Shown: positions 19,450 through 30,332 of the stretch, piece by piece
Layout: the number at the start of each line of letters is the position of its first letter
How positions within the stretch are numbered: the stretch's first letter is position 1
Assembly: GCF_017830045.1 (NCBI RefSeq)
Contig: NZ_JAEDXU010000001.1
Span: 776,898-840,897, forward strand
Direction: 5' to 3'
Source of the DNA: Enterococcus larvae
GTDB taxonomy: Bacteria > Bacillota > Bacilli > Lactobacillales > Enterococcaceae
Length of the DNA: 64,000 nucleotides
Position numbers and translations under genes: made by a program
The notes under the pieces: model-generated
Seen by the model: only the letters and a program-made list of their open reading frames with translations
Told to the model about the DNA's origin: nothing
The model's database searches: none

Positions 19450-19716
19450 CTAACCTATAAGTGACAAAATAATCATATTCAAGCCGCCGCTTGCCAAATT
19501 CAACACAATAATTCCTATCATTACATTAAAGCTAACCATTCCAATATTCAAATTTAATCGATCAAACAAACTTAAATAGGGCTCACACAACCTAGCGACC
19601 AATCGTCCCAAAAAGGAATCCTGAGCACCAGGAAACCATGAAAGTAATGCGTAGATAACCAATAAACCAGAATATATCTGGACACCCTTGTCTATAAGAA
19701 ATAAAATCTGAAGAAT
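19450..19716 (-). CDS. ylmG: YlmG/YggT family membrane protein, probable ATT start
   Basis: A small protein with two transmembrane helices; YggT relatives act in septum or nucleoid-associated functions that are poorly defined. The frame is open to about 19725, but the first ordinary start codon is a TTG at 19662 that would remove most of the first helix. A perfect AGGAGG (19730-19725) lies 8 nt before an ATT codon at 19716, giving an 88-aa product of normal family length: M(I)LQILFLIDKGVQIYSG... then ALLSWFPGA, CEPYLSLFDRL and IVLNLAS. I therefore annotate ATT as start. Confidence 0.8.
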   Translation of the reverse strand: MLQILFLIDKGVQIYSGLLVIYALLSWFPGAQDSFLGRLVARLCEPYLSLFDRLNLNIGMVSFNVMIGIIVLNLASGGLNMIILSLIG

Positions 19717-19733
19717 AGCGATTACCTCCTAAA

Positions 19734-20384
19734 CTAAAAATCAAACATTTGTTTTTTAGCTAATGATTGTGCTGTTGCACTGTCTATTTCCATATTTGGT
19801 GGTGTGCATAGGAAGATTTCATCCCCTACACGTTGAATATCACCATCTAAAGCATAAACTGTCCCTGTAAGAAAATCGACGATTCTTCTCGCTTGACCCT
19901 CTTCAATCAGATGAAAATTGATCAATACAGCTTCCTCAACAATAATATGTTTTGCAATATTCATTGCTTCTGAGTAAACTCTAGGTTCAATAATCGAAAT
20001 CTTCATTGGCTCATCATAACGATTGCTCTCCCGTGGTACAGACGACGTATTAGAATTGCGCATGGAGACAACCTTTTTCTCATTGTATGATCTTGTCTGA
20101 TGACTACCACTTGTTGGATTCTGATGTTTTTCTGTTGAACGATAACGAGCTGATGGTCTTTCTCTCAAAGGTTCTGAACCAGACTGTTGATATGTCTGCT
20201 GTTGGACAGTTTGCTGCTGAGGAACCGTCTGCTGCGCTCTCGGCTGTTGTCTTACACGCGGCTGTTGTCTCGGCTGCTCATTTACAGCACTTTGCTCTGA
20301 ATAGCTTTCGTAGCTGTCATCATATTCATCTTCACCAGATAATCCAAAAAAGTTTGATAATGCATTCTTATTAAAAATTGACAT
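19734..20384 (-). CDS. sepF: Cell-division protein SepF
   Basis: SepF binds FtsZ filaments and the membrane and helps shape the septum. The 216-aa protein has an N-terminal amphipathic segment MSIFNKNALSNFFG, a long Gln/Arg/Pro-rich disordered linker (about 40-115) and the conserved C-terminal domain with RIVDFLTGTVYALDGDIQRVG. The frame extends upstream to 20435, but GGAGGGG favours the ATG at 20384. The Gln-rich linker is longer than in Bacillus. Confidence 0.94.
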   Translation of the reverse strand: MSIFNKNALSNFFGLSGEDEYDDSYESYSEQSAVNEQPRQQPRVRQQPRAQQTVPQQQTVQQQTYQQSGSEPLRERPSARYRSTEKHQNPTSGSHQTRSYNEKKVVSMRNSNTSSVPRESNRYDEPMKISIIEPRVYSEAMNIAKHIIVEEAVLINFHLIEEGQARRIVDFLTGTVYALDGDIQRVGDEIFLCTPPNMEIDSATAQSLAKKQMFDF

Positions 20385-20397
20385 AGATTCCCCTCCT

Positions 20398-21075
20398 TTA
20401 CGCACCTCTAAATAATCCTCTGCCGACGCGAACAAATGTTGCGCCCTCTTCTACGGCTATAGAAAAGTCATTTGACATGCCCATACTAAGCTCCGTACAC
20501 GGTGCATAGGACAGGTGCATTTCTTTTACCATATTCTGAGCATCTTTTAGCTCCGAGAAAATCTTATGGAGCTCCTGATCATCGGCATTCAAAGGTGCCA
20601 TGGTCATAAGACCAACAACACGAATTTTATCCATGTTACTCAATTGACTGATAAAATCCTTTAATTTTTCTTTTCTTAGTCCATGTTTACTCTCTTCAGC
20701 AGAAATATTTACTTCAACAAAACAAGAAATTGTTTTCTGTGCCCGCTTCTGTATTTCCTCTGCTAAGCTCAAACTGTCCAAAGCATGAAAATAGTCGATG
20801 TCATTGATAACTAATTTTACCTTTCTCCGCTGTAAATTACCAATCAAATGCCACCTTATTGAAGAATAATCCTTCAAAGCAGCTTTTTTCTCTAATAATT
20901 TATCTACACGGTTTTCAGCAAAATCCTCAACACCTAGTTTCGCCAGCTGTTCAGCTGTCTCACTATCAACTGACTTTGTTACAGCAACTACCGTTACCTC
21001 TGATTCTGAACGATGGGCATTTTCACATGCCAGCTTGATAGTTTCTTTGATTTCATTCAAATTATCTGCCAGCAT
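20398..21075 (-). CDS. ylmE: YggS/YlmE family PLP-binding protein
   Basis: A 225-aa single-domain PLP protein of the alanine racemase-like fold that takes part in PLP homeostasis and has no known enzyme activity. The PLP lysine lies in VVAVTKSVD (about residue 34); WHLIGNLQRRK, the SMGMSNDF motif and the C-terminal VRVGRGLFG-like end are typical. It sits between ftsZ and sepF, as in other Bacillota. Confidence 0.94.
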   Translation of the reverse strand: MLADNLNEIKETIKLACENAHRSESEVTVVAVTKSVDSETAEQLAKLGVEDFAENRVDKLLEKKAALKDYSSIRWHLIGNLQRRKVKLVINDIDYFHALDSLSLAEEIQKRAQKTISCFVEVNISAEESKHGLRKEKLKDFISQLSNMDKIRVVGLMTMAPLNADDQELHKIFSELKDAQNMVKEMHLSYAPCTELSMGMSNDFSIAVEEGATFVRVGRGLFRGA

Positions 21076-21090
21076 GTGTCATTGCCTCTC

Positions 21091-22353
21091 TTATCTTTTT
21101 CTTCTGAAAAACGGTGGTGTGTTCAACTCGTCATCACCATGAGAAGATTCTTCACGATGGAATGTTTCGAATTCTTTTTTATCTACGTTTTCAATCGTTG
21201 TTTCTTCAACCTTCGGACGCACGTTTTGTTCACGACGAATGTCCCAGTCTCCAAAAGCACTTGCTTCTTCCTGCTGTTGTGATTGTTGAGGCTGTGTATT
21301 TCTAGCCTGTTCCATATCCAACACAGGTGCCTGCTGAACAGATTGAATCTGTGTATTTGTCTGTCTTTGTCTTTGCGGACGGCGTTGTTCCTTTTTAGAA
21401 GGATCGATCCCAGTTGCAATAACTGTTACACGAATCTCATCGCCAAGATCTTCATTGATCGATGTACCCAAGATAATATTAACATCTCCGGTAGCAGCAC
21501 TTGTTACGATATCAGATGCATCCTGAGCTTCAAACAAGGTCATGTCCAGTCCGCCAGTAATGTTCAGCAATACTTGCTCAGCTCCATCAATAGAAGTTTC
21601 AAGCAATGGAGAAGAAATAGCTTTCTTCGTTGCTTCGATCACACGGTCTTCACCGCTGGCAACACCGATACCCATCAAAGCAGTTCCTTGATTTTCCATA
21701 ACTGTCTTCACATCAGCGAAGTCCAAGTTTACGTAACCAGGTGCAGTGATTAAATCAGAGATACCTTGAACACCTTGACGTAAAACATTATCTGCTTCAC
21801 GGAATGCTTCAAGCATAGGTGTCTTTTTATCTACAACTTCTAATAATCGATTGTTCGAAATAATAAGAAGTGTATCAACGTTTTCTTTAAGGAGTGCAAT
21901 ACCCTCAGCAGCAAATCGGCCTCTCTTCGGACCTTCAAAGCTGAATGGACGAGTAACCACGCCGACTGTCAAAGCGCCTAATTCTTTAGCGATTTTGGCA
22001 ACAACAGGTGCCGCACCAGTACCAGTTCCTCCACCCATTCCGGCAGTGATAAAAATCATATCTGCTCCCTGCAATGAGTCTGAAATAACTTGTTCGCTTT
22101 CTTCAGCTGCTTTTTGGCCTACTTCCGGCTGAGAACCGGCACCTAAACCTCTTGTATATTTAGGACCAAGCTGGATCACTGTCTCAGCTTTTGAGCTTTT
22201 TAACGCTTGAACGTCTGTATTCGCTGCGATAAACTCTACGCCCTTGACATTTTCTTCAATCATACGGTTGACAGCATTGCCGCCGCCGCCGCCGACACCG
22301 ATGACTTTAATGACAGCGCCGTTATTGATGTTGTTATCTAAAGAAAATTCCAT
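21091..22353 (-). CDS. ftsZ: Cell-division GTPase FtsZ
   Basis: Tubulin-like GTPase forming the Z ring. The 420-aa protein has the tubulin signature [11 protein letters not shown] (about 104-114), the synergy residues FADV in the T7 region, a Gln-rich linker (about 320-385) and the C-terminal peptide [14 protein letters not shown] that binds FtsA and SepF. ftsA lies 26 nt upstream. Confidence 0.98.
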   Translation of the reverse strand: MEFSLDNNINNGAVIKVIGVGGGGGNAVNRMIEENVKGVEFIAANTDVQALKSSKAETVIQLGPKYTRGLGAGSQPEVGQKAAEESEQVISDSLQGADMIFITAGMGGGTGTGAAPVVAKIAKELGALTVGVVTRPFSFEGPKRGRFAAEGIALLKENVDTLLIISNNRLLEVVDKKTPMLEAFREADNVLRQGVQGISDLITAPGYVNLDFADVKTVMENQGTALMGIGVASGEDRVIEATKKAISSPLLETSIDGAEQVLLNITGGLDMTLFEAQDASDIVTSAATGDVNIILGTSINEDLGDEIRVTVIATGIDPSKKEQRRPQRQRQTNTQIQSVQQAPVLDMEQARNTQPQQSQQQEEASAFGDWDIRREQNVRPKVEETTIENVDKKEFETFHREESSHGDDELNTPPFFRRKR

Positions 22354-22379
22354 ATTATCGTTTCCTCCTGTTTTAGTGA

Positions 22380-23714
22380 TTAATCAAAGATATTTGAGAA
22401 AAAGTCTTTGATTTTTCCGGTAACTTTTTCATTTGATTCATGATTTTCAGCATTTTCATAATTAGTTTCCATCGGCTCATCCTGATAGTTTTCATAGGAA
22501 GCGGCCTCTTGCTGCTGTACAGATATCTGAGGAGCAGAAGGTGTCGATTTTCCTCCGGGAACTGCGCCTTTGGCAATGTGATAAATCTCCGGAAGCTGTG
22601 CAGAGTATTCAACAATACTGATAACATTCGTGAAAACAGGATTGCGTAGTCCCATATGGTTCGGCACATAAAGTTTCACGCCTGTATCAAAAATTTCCTG
22701 TGCCAAATCAACAACACCTGGAAGGCTTGCGCCGCCGCCGGTTAAAATAATACCGCCCGGCAATTCCAATGCATCGATCTCATCCAGTACTTCTTTTGAT
22801 TTTCTGAAAATTTGCTCTACTCGTGCTTCGATCACTTCGGAAAGATAACGTTCATCAACTTTTACAGGTTCAGATTTTCCAATCACATCAACAGGAAACT
22901 CTTCACTTACAGATGTACGTTCAGGGAACGCATCACCATAGTTGATTTTCAATGCTTCAGCATTATTGAAGGAAGTGTTCAATACAATAGAAATATCTTT
23001 TGTAACAAACTCTCCGCCTTCTTGATTCACATGATTGAACTTTAATTGTTTATCATGCATGACAGCTGTCGTTGTTTGACCGCCGCCCATGTCGATAACA
23101 ATGGTTCCAAATTCTTTTTCACCATCTGAAAGGATCGTCTCAGTCAATGCAAGTGGCGCAATGACCATTTCGTTCACAGACAGTCCAGCTTTTTCTACGC
23201 ATTTTCTTGTGTTATGAATGATCGTTTTAGGCCCTGTAAAGACAACGCCCAGCATTTCAAGACGAACACCGATCATTCCGCGAGGATCTTTGATCCCTTC
23301 AAATCCATCGACAGTAAATTCCTGAGGTAAAATCGCAACGATTTGACGTTCTGGAGGAGTTGAACGAACCAAAGCTGCAGATGCCACATTTCGTACATCC
23401 TCATCGTTGATTTCTTTTGATTCACTGCTTACAGCAATCATTCCTTGGCAGTTTTCTACTTCCAACATATTAGCCGGCAAACCTACGTTAACACTCTTGA
23501 TTTGAATCCCCGCTTTTTCTTCCGCCTGCCTGACAGCACGCTGGATCGCATTTACGGTTTTATCAATATCAACGATGATTCCTCTGTTTAAACCATCAGA
23601 TTTCGCGTTTCCCACGCCAATTATATTCATTTGGCCTTCAATAAATTCGGCTACGACAACTTTTACTGATGTTGTACCAATATCAAGGCCTACATACATT
23701 CCTGTTTTTGCCAT
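22380..23714 (-). CDS. ftsA: Cell-division protein FtsA
   Basis: Actin-like ATPase that tethers FtsZ to the membrane. The 444-aa protein starts with [16 protein letters not shown] (phosphate 1), has [12 protein letters not shown] (phosphate 2) and [10 protein letters not shown] (adenosine motif). It ends in the amphipathic membrane-targeting helix [15 protein letters not shown] disordered linker of about 50 residues precedes that helix. Confidence 0.97.
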   Translation of the reverse strand: MAKTGMYVGLDIGTTSVKVVVAEFIEGQMNIIGVGNAKSDGLNRGIIVDIDKTVNAIQRAVRQAEEKAGIQIKSVNVGLPANMLEVENCQGMIAVSSESKEINDEDVRNVASAALVRSTPPERQIVAILPQEFTVDGFEGIKDPRGMIGVRLEMLGVVFTGPKTIIHNTRKCVEKAGLSVNEMVIAPLALTETILSDGEKEFGTIVIDMGGGQTTTAVMHDKQLKFNHVNQEGGEFVTKDISIVLNTSFNNAEALKINYGDAFPERTSVSEEFPVDVIGKSEPVKVDERYLSEVIEARVEQIFRKSKEVLDEIDALELPGGIILTGGGASLPGVVDLAQEIFDTGVKLYVPNHMGLRNPVFTNVISIVEYSAQLPEIYHIAKGAVPGGKSTPSAPQISVQQQEAASYENYQDEPMETNYENAENHESNEKVTGKIKDFFSNIFD

Positions 23715-23756
23715 GAATGGGGTTCCTCCTCCTAATTAATCCAATATGTAAGCGAA

Positions 23757-23787
23757 CCTATACGCTCGTTTATCTATTTTTTGTCAA
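23757..23787 (-). promoter_or_regulatory. Possible internal promoter upstream of ftsA
   Basis: The 148-nt gap between divIB and ftsA holds TTGACA (23787-23782) with TATAGG 19 nt downstream. About 30 nt further upstream is a TG-G-TAGAAT extended -10 without a good -35. Either could give extra ftsAZ transcription, but neither is strong. Confidence 0.3.
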
Positions 23788-23862
23788 TACTCACTTCTTT
23801 CAATTCTACCATAAACAAGGGCTTTTTAGAAAGAAGATTCTACTATTTTCTAATTTATTTTT

Positions 23863-24918
23863 TTACTGTCCTTCTTCAGCAGTCAAAGAGCTGTCTGCTG
23901 TGCTTTCAGAAGTGTCGCTATTCTCTGTTTCTTTCTTATGGGAGTAAGAGAAAATTCCAACCTCCATATCGATCACACCGGGTTCTGTCATCTGTCCGGA
24001 AACCTGAGAGTAGTAGTTCATTTTTTCGACTAATTGAGAAATATTTACAATTACTTGGTTTGTGTCTTTCATATAGAGAGTAATCAGCTCTTTGTTGGAT
24101 TCCGATGGCGAATACTTGATTTCTGAAATCTGTTCCTTCAACTCATCAGGCAATCCATTGTATGATTCCATCAATGATTTGATATACTTCTCATCTTCAA
24201 AATTAGCAAATACAGGCATTCCACTGATTGGATTATCCAGCTTGTCAGTCAATACCTTACCATTTTCTAAAATAGGATAGTAAAAACCATCCAGGTAATC
24301 AACTGCCAAAACCTTATACTCTTGTATAGTAATTTTGAAGCTGTTGATGCCATTTAGTGACACACTAGCTTGTTTAACACGAGGAAATTTTTTCTCAATA
24401 TTTTTTTCATTAGCAGAACGGTCAAAATACTGCGTCCATAAAGAACCATCGATTGCCAATTTTGAATCGGTGATCACTGCCTGTGAATCTACGTTTTCGT
24501 TTCCTGTGACAGTTACGCCTGACAATTTACTCAATGGCGAAACGAAATAGCATAAAATCAAAATGGCAATCGCTGAAATCGAAATGATAAATGACAGCCG
24601 ACGAATCAGACGCGTGTTCCGTACTTTTTTTACATTTGGCAGTCGGTCAGCAAAAGATTCGTAAGTACTCTGAGGGGTTTCCAGCTCATCGTTTTGATCC
24701 TGTGTTTCTTCAGCAAGCTCTTCTTTGACATTCTCTTCTTCGGAATCCGGCACTTCTTCCTTCTCTTCATCCGCTCTCTTTTCAGGATGCCAGATAGGTG
24801 TATCGCCTTGATTCCGCATATATTCCAGGTTTTCTTTCTGCCAAGGAGTCAGCTGAAGCTCATCATTCTCTGATTTATGCTGGTCGTTCTCTTTGTTGTC
24901 AAGATCCTTCTCACTAAT
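23863..24918 (-). CDS. divIB: Cell-division protein DivIB/FtsQ, probable ATT start
   Basis: Bitopic division protein that forms the DivIB-DivIC-FtsL complex. After an acidic cytoplasmic region there is one transmembrane helix (LSFIISISAIAILILCYFV), a POTRA domain and a beta domain. The first ATG in frame (24819) has no ribosome site and would drop a conserved LTPWQKENLEYM segment. The frame continues up to 24921, where AGGAGGTG (24932-24925) sits 8 nt, counted from AGGAGG, before ATT at 24918, followed by SEKDLDNKEN. I take ATT as start, giving 351 aa. murG ends 15 nt upstream. Confidence 0.85.
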   Translation of the reverse strand: MSEKDLDNKENDQHKSENDELQLTPWQKENLEYMRNQGDTPIWHPEKRADEEKEEVPDSEEENVKEELAEETQDQNDELETPQSTYESFADRLPNVKKVRNTRLIRRLSFIISISAIAILILCYFVSPLSKLSGVTVTGNENVDSQAVITDSKLAIDGSLWTQYFDRSANEKNIEKKFPRVKQASVSLNGINSFKITIQEYKVLAVDYLDGFYYPILENGKVLTDKLDNPISGMPVFANFEDEKYIKSLMESYNGLPDELKEQISEIKYSPSESNKELITLYMKDTNQVIVNISQLVEKMNYYSQVSGQMTEPGVIDMEVGIFSYSHKKETENSDTSESTADSSLTAEEGQ

Positions 24919-24933
24919 CTTCTACACCTCCTG

Positions 24934-26028
24934 TCATCGTACAAGCTCCTCTACTACATGATAAAGACGTTCACTGGCATTGGGGATTCCTTCTTTTCTG
25001 GAATTCTCAGCCATCTTATCGTGAACCCCGTCATTCAACAGGATTTCTTCAATAGCAGCAACTAGTCGGGAACCGGTAAGTTCTTCATCACTGACCATCT
25101 CGGCAGCTCCTGCCTTTACCAGGCTTTGAGCATTCTTGGTTTGATGATCATTCGTGACATAAGGGCTGGGAATCAGGATCGAAGGAAGACCTAAAGCAGT
25201 GATTTCGGCAATCGAAGTTGCCCCTGCTCGTCCAACAATCAGTTGAACATTCCCCATGACATCTGCCATTTTATCAATATATGGTTGGATGCTCACATTT
25301 TTCAGCTTTCTTTTAGAAAGATTTAACTTTTCTTGAAGCTCTTCAAAATAACGTTCACCGGAAGCATACAGCACTTGATATGGTTTGTCTTCAAAAAAAG
25401 GTAAAGCCTCTAAAAAGGCCTGATTGATTTTTAAAGCTCCTTGACTGCCTCCGAAAATGACCACAGTCGGTTTATCAGTTTCCAAACCGTATTCCGCCAA
25501 AATAGCCGATTTTTGTACATCAGCTACCTCCTGCGCTCTCGGGTTACCAGTTAGAACAACCTTTTCTTCTGGAAAATAAGAAGCCACGTCCGGAAAACAA
25601 ACAGCAACACGTGAAGCGAATTTGCTTAAAAACTTGTTTGTTACTCCCGGGACACTGTTCTGTTCATGCACAATTGTTGGTATGCCAAGCTGCTTCGCCG
25701 CAAAAACGACTGAACCTGAAACATAACCGCCCGTTCCTATCACTATGTCAGGCTGAAACGAACGAATGATTTTTTTAGCTTTTCCTATACTGGATAAAAA
25801 AAGATAGATTGTTTTGAAATTCTGAGGACTTAATGACCGACGAAATCCTTGGATCTTGATTGTGCTGAATGGAATACCGTAAGTCGGGACAATTTTGCTT
25901 TCCAATCCGCGCTCTGTCCCAACATACATGAACTCAGCATTCGGCTGTGTTTTTTTCACATAGTTGATAAAAGCCAGTGCCGGGTAAATATGTCCGCCTG
26001 TCCCTCCACCTGTTACTAGTATCTTCAT
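24934..26028 (-). CDS. murG: UDP-GlcNAc:lipid I GlcNAc transferase MurG
   Basis: Adds GlcNAc to lipid I to make lipid II on the inner membrane face. The 364-aa GT28 protein has the N-terminal [12 protein letters not shown] loop, the [12 protein letters not shown] and HEQNSVPG motifs, and the C-terminal donor-binding [10 protein letters not shown] and RAGATSIAE segments. It follows murD by 9 nt. Confidence 0.97.
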   Translation of the reverse strand: MKILVTGGGTGGHIYPALAFINYVKKTQPNAEFMYVGTERGLESKIVPTYGIPFSTIKIQGFRRSLSPQNFKTIYLFLSSIGKAKKIIRSFQPDIVIGTGGYVSGSVVFAAKQLGIPTIVHEQNSVPGVTNKFLSKFASRVAVCFPDVASYFPEEKVVLTGNPRAQEVADVQKSAILAEYGLETDKPTVVIFGGSQGALKINQAFLEALPFFEDKPYQVLYASGERYFEELQEKLNLSKRKLKNVSIQPYIDKMADVMGNVQLIVGRAGATSIAEITALGLPSILIPSPYVTNDHQTKNAQSLVKAGAAEMVSDEELTGSRLVAAIEEILLNDGVHDKMAENSRKEGIPNASERLYHVVEELVR

Positions 26029-26037
26029 GCTTTTTTC

Positions 26038-27408
26038 TCACTTTTCTTTTTGTTTTAGCAGCTGAAATGCCTGCATAAATTTCTCTCCGCGTATCTCAAA
26101 ATTGGGGTATTGATCCCAACTTGCGCAAGCGGGCGACAATAAGATAGTATCATTTTTTTCCGAAAAATCATAGGCTTCTTTTACAGCCGTCTCGACATTT
26201 TCAGTTAAAACGATTTTCGTGATCCCAGCCTGAACTGCCGCTTGATACAATTTGTCTTTCGTCTCCCCAAAAAGAACGATTCCTTTTAGTCCTGTCAAGA
26301 AAGGAACCAACTCATCAAAATCGTTGCCGCGATCCAAGCCTCCCGCCAGAAGAATCAATTGTTTATTTTCAAACCCACTCAATGCCTTCTCTGTAGCCAG
26401 AATATTCGTTGCTTTAGAATCATTGAAAAATCTGCGTCCATGAAGCTCGCCGACATATTGGGTTCGGTGAGGCACACCTGTAAAGTTTTTCAAGGTCTCT
26501 CTGATTGCTTCACTGGAAACACCTTTTAATTTCGCCACAGCAATTGCTGCCAGAGCGTTTTCAATATTGTGACTGCCTGGTACGCCTAGTTCAGAAGCTT
26601 CCATTATATAGTCTTCTTTGAAATAGAGACTACCGTTACTAAAGTAAGCACCAGGAACCTTCTCTTCAATCGAGAATGGAACAATCGTCGCTTTCGTTCC
26701 TTCACTCAGCTGACGCAATTCCTCCTGCGCCCAATTCAGGATCAGATACTCTGAAGCAGTCATATTCATTTGCAGATTCCATTTCGCTTGGACATAATCC
26801 TCCCGTGTACCATGATAATCCAAATGTGCTTCATACAAGTTCGTAATCACAGCAATCTCTGGTTTGAAGGTGTCGATTCCCATTAATTGGAAGCTTGAAA
26901 GCTCCATAACCAATTCATCTGATGCGTCGGATTCCTGTGCCACCTGGCTTGCCGGAAAACCAATATTTCCTGCAAGGCGTGCTCTTCCGGATTCCCTATC
27001 TGCATTCAATAAAAGACCGATCATCGTTGTCGTCGTCGTTTTTCCATTTGTCCCTGTGATACCGATGATTGGACACTCAGCAACTTGATACGCCAATTCA
27101 ACCTCTGTAAGTACAGGCAAGCCTTTTTCCAACGCTTTCTGCACTAATGTATTGGTATAAGGTATCCCCGGGTTTTTGACAACCATGGAAAAATCTTCAT
27201 CTAAAAGCTCAATCGGATGTCCACCTGTAACAACACGAATACCCAAGCTTAACAAATCTTGGGCATCAGGATTTTGATCGAATTGTTTAAAGTCATTAAC
27301 AGTCACCAGTGCGCCTAGTTCCTGCAGCAATCTAGCTGCACTTACCCCACTTTTTGCAAGACCAAGAACTAAGATTTTTTTGTTTTCATATGTCGTAATT
27401 TTTTTCAT
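26038..27408 (-). CDS. murD: UDP-MurNAc-L-Ala:D-Glu ligase MurD
   Basis: Cytoplasmic ATP-dependent ligase adding D-Glu to UDP-MurNAc-Ala. The 456-aa protein has a Rossmann N-terminal domain ([15 protein letters not shown]), the ATP site [13 protein letters not shown] (about 117-129), [11 protein letters not shown] and the late DSKATN motif. Full length; between mraY (20 nt) and murG. Confidence 0.97.
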   Translation of the reverse strand: MKKITTYENKKILVLGLAKSGVSAARLLQELGALVTVNDFKQFDQNPDAQDLLSLGIRVVTGGHPIELLDEDFSMVVKNPGIPYTNTLVQKALEKGLPVLTEVELAYQVAECPIIGITGTNGKTTTTTMIGLLLNADRESGRARLAGNIGFPASQVAQESDASDELVMELSSFQLMGIDTFKPEIAVITNLYEAHLDYHGTREDYVQAKWNLQMNMTASEYLILNWAQEELRQLSEGTKATIVPFSIEEKVPGAYFSNGSLYFKEDYIMEASELGVPGSHNIENALAAIAVAKLKGVSSEAIRETLKNFTGVPHRTQYVGELHGRRFFNDSKATNILATEKALSGFENKQLILLAGGLDRGNDFDELVPFLTGLKGIVLFGETKDKLYQAAVQAGITKIVLTENVETAVKEAYDFSEKNDTILLSPACASWDQYPNFEIRGEKFMQAFQLLKQKEK

Positions 27409-27428
27409 GATTAATCCCCTTCACTTCC

Positions 27429-28394
27429 TTAGAAAATAATCCAAAGCGTAATGGCCGAACAGATCAGACTTGTCAGCCAGAAAATGATGTCGATCTTCCA
27501 TTCCGACCAGCCGCTCATTTCAAAATGATGGTGAATTGGAGACATCTTGAAAATTCGCTTTCCAAAAACTTTGAATGAAAACACTTGAAGCATCACACTA
27601 GCTGTTTCACAGACATAGACCAGACCAATCAGCAGAAGCGTCCATTCCTGTCTGAGAATGATTGAAATAGCGGCTAACAACCCACCTAGAGCCAACGAGC
27701 CGACATCTCCCATAAATATCTTAGCTGGTTTCTTATTGTATGGGAAGAAACCGATAAGACCGCCAATCACTGCTAGGCAAACGAGTACGACATCATACTG
27801 CTGCTGTTTCCATGCGATGATGGCGTAGGTTCCAAAGGAGATTGTTCCCAGACCCGAAACCAGTCCATCGATCCCATCAGTAAGATTGACTGCGTTTGAG
27901 AAACCCACCAGCCAGACGATGATGAACGCGCCATAAAAAATTCCCAATGGCAATTCAGCCACACCAAACAAATTTAAGCTGTCAGGCATATTATCCATTC
28001 GATAAACTAGATAGAAGACGATTCCGCCTAATATCTGACCAATCAGTTTCTGTTTTGAGTTAAGCCCCATATTTCTTTTCTTAAAAATTTTGATGAAATC
28101 ATCTAAAAATCCCAACATTCCATATAACACTAAGATAAACAACAGGACCAACACAGAAGATGTTAATTGCTTCAACCATATTCCTGCAATCAAGGTTGTA
28201 ATGAAAGCTGCAGTTAAAAAGACTGCTCCGCCCATTGTCGGTGTTCCTGATTTGACGTTGTGCCAAGTTGGGCCTTCTTCTCTCGTTACTTGCCCTTGCT
28301 TTTTCATTTGGAAATAGCCAATAAACATCGGCATGATCGAAACAGTCAGCGCAAAACTAAACGCTATGGGAATAAAAATCTGTGTCCACTCCAT
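27429..28394 (-). CDS. mraY: Phospho-MurNAc-pentapeptide transferase MraY
   Basis: Integral membrane enzyme that forms lipid I from UDP-MurNAc-pentapeptide and undecaprenyl phosphate. The 321-aa sequence is hydrophobic with about ten helices and contains the catalytic Asp motifs GFLDDFIKI and [12 protein letters not shown] and the SPIHHHFE loop. 29 nt separate it from the pbp2x stop. Confidence 0.97.
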   Translation of the reverse strand: MEWTQIFIPIAFSFALTVSIMPMFIGYFQMKKQGQVTREEGPTWHNVKSGTPTMGGAVFLTAAFITTLIAGIWLKQLTSSVLVLLFILVLYGMLGFLDDFIKIFKKRNMGLNSKQKLIGQILGGIVFYLVYRMDNMPDSLNLFGVAELPLGIFYGAFIIVWLVGFSNAVNLTDGIDGLVSGLGTISFGTYAIIAWKQQQYDVVLVCLAVIGGLIGFFPYNKKPAKIFMGDVGSLALGGLLAAISIILRQEWTLLLIGLVYVCETASVMLQVFSFKVFGKRIFKMSPIHHHFEMSGWSEWKIDIIFWLTSLICSAITLWIIF

Positions 28395-28423
28395 ATTATC
28401 TCTCCTAATTCACTTCAAACTCA

Positions 28424-30331
28424 TTATTCATTACTTTCAACAGCAGTTGTATCTGCAGCTGTCTGTGTATTAACATCGGTTTCTTTAATTTCCATCGCCA
28501 ATTTCATCAACGGATTGGCTACTTCAGCCATTGCAACTTTACTATAATTTGTATTTGGCTGCTTCATTGTTATATAGAGGATATATTCCGGATTCTCCGC
28601 AGGAACCATTTCAACTACAGAGTAAAGGTAATCTGTTGCTCCAGTGTAGTATACCCCTGTTTCTTGATCAACGATCTGGGCTGTCCCTGTTTTAGCAGCA
28701 ACATGATAGCCTGGTACTGTGTAGACATCATAAGCAATTCCGTAAGTCGGATCTTCAACAGTATCTACCATATACGTCCGTACATCGTTGACCGCCTGTG
28801 CGCTGACTGGCGTCCCAACTTCTTCTCGCTGCGTCACTTTTTTCTCCCCAGTTTGAGGGTCCACAATCTCGCGTATATACTGCGGTTTGATCATTGTTCC
28901 TTCATTAGCAAAGGCACTGAAGGCCTGCATCATTTGAAAATTAGTGACTGAAATTGCCTGTCCAAAAGCAGACATTGCCTGATCGACAGTGTTATCGCCT
29001 GGAATAGAACCTAATGATTCATTCTCCAAGCCGGAATTCGTTGATGCACCAAAGCCGAATTTTGTCAGGTACTCCTGCCATTTTTGCCCGCCCATACGTC
29101 GTTCAAGCTCAAGCATCCCCACGTTACTGGACCAAGAGATTGCCTGACGGAAATTCAAGGTTCCTTTTTCGCCTTTATCCCAGTCGTTAACAATTGTTTC
29201 ATTTCCCGGCGTGTCATCAAGAACAACTCCGCCATAGGGATAAGCAAATGTTTCGTCCGGATTGAAAACACCTTCTTGAATTGCCGCAGCAGAGGTGATG
29301 ATTTTGATCGTTGAGCCCGGTTCATATTTATCTTCCACCAGGATGTTACGCCACAATTCCAAGCCCTCTTTTGTTTCAGGGTTAAAGGAAGGTCGTTGAG
29401 ACATTGCTACGATATCACCGCTTTTTGCTTCCATTAATACAGCTGTAACTTCCTTTGGCTCATATTTCTCTACCAAAGGATCAAGTAAGCTTTCCAACCG
29501 TGTCTGCAAACGAATATCCAACGTAGTCACGATATCCTGACCATCCTGTACTTGACTTTCTTCTACTACTGTTCCGGGAACTGGATTACCGCTCACGTTC
29601 TTCTGATAATCTATCTTTCCATCTGTTCCGCTCAGAATATCATTATAGGATTTTTCGATCCCCATCATTCCTGTCAGTCCAACAGACTCATCCTCCTGAT
29701 TTGCCAAGTCTGTATAGCCAATAAGATGGGACGCAAAAACACCATTAGGATAGATGCGATCCGGATGATCTTCAAAATAGATACCTTCTATTTCTTGTTC
29801 TGCCAATGCCGTTTCAATATTTTGCTTTTGTTCCAAGGTCAAATTTTTACCATTCGATCCAAACTCAACTTGAAACTTTGTCGAACCATCTTCATTTGTA
29901 CCACTATTCAGGTATTTCAACGCATCTTCCTTTGACAGCTCAGTGTTGCTCTCCAACACTGCTGCAATTGCATCGAAGTCCTTTTTCTGTGCATACAGCT
30001 TTTTCTTATCCTGACCTAAAAAGTCCTCTGAAAGAACAGCGTATAAAGAATATGAGGTCGCATCTTCTGCAATGACCTGACCATTTCTATCCAGTATCGA
30101 TCCTCTTTTAGCTTTGATTACTGTACTGCCGTTGTAAAGCTCCTCGGTTTTTTCCTTCAACGAAACTCCCGCAACTTCTCCGGAGCCAATAATATAAGAT
30201 AATCTGAATGCAAACAAAAAGAACAACCCAATACTTGTAGCAAATAAAATAATGCCTACTTTTTTGCGATTGTTCATTGGATTTAAATTCTTTTTACGAA
30301 TAAACTGCTTTATTTTGCTTTTTACGCTCAT
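28424..30331 (-). CDS. ftsI: Class B penicillin-binding protein, FtsI/PBP2X type
   Basis: Septal transpeptidase of the divisome. The 635-aa protein has a short basic cytoplasmic N terminus, one transmembrane helix (about 25-47), a dimerisation domain and a transpeptidase domain with SxxK in PGSTIKI, SxN in SWSSNVG and KTG in AAKTGTAQ. No PASTA repeats are visible after the domain, unlike Streptococcus PBP2x. The C terminus is a short Thr/Ala-rich tail. Encoded 1 nt after ftsL. Confidence 0.94.
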   Translation of the reverse strand: MSVKSKIKQFIRKKNLNPMNNRKKVGIILFATSIGLFFLFAFRLSYIIGSGEVAGVSLKEKTEELYNGSTVIKAKRGSILDRNGQVIAEDATSYSLYAVLSEDFLGQDKKKLYAQKKDFDAIAAVLESNTELSKEDALKYLNSGTNEDGSTKFQVEFGSNGKNLTLEQKQNIETALAEQEIEGIYFEDHPDRIYPNGVFASHLIGYTDLANQEDESVGLTGMMGIEKSYNDILSGTDGKIDYQKNVSGNPVPGTVVEESQVQDGQDIVTTLDIRLQTRLESLLDPLVEKYEPKEVTAVLMEAKSGDIVAMSQRPSFNPETKEGLELWRNILVEDKYEPGSTIKIITSAAAIQEGVFNPDETFAYPYGGVVLDDTPGNETIVNDWDKGEKGTLNFRQAISWSSNVGMLELERRMGGQKWQEYLTKFGFGASTNSGLENESLGSIPGDNTVDQAMSAFGQAISVTNFQMMQAFSAFANEGTMIKPQYIREIVDPQTGEKKVTQREEVGTPVSAQAVNDVRTYMVDTVEDPTYGIAYDVYTVPGYHVAAKTGTAQIVDQETGVYYTGATDYLYSVVEMVPAENPEYILYITMKQPNTNYSKVAMAEVANPLMKLAMEIKETDVNTQTAADTTAVESNE

Positions 30332-30332
30332 A

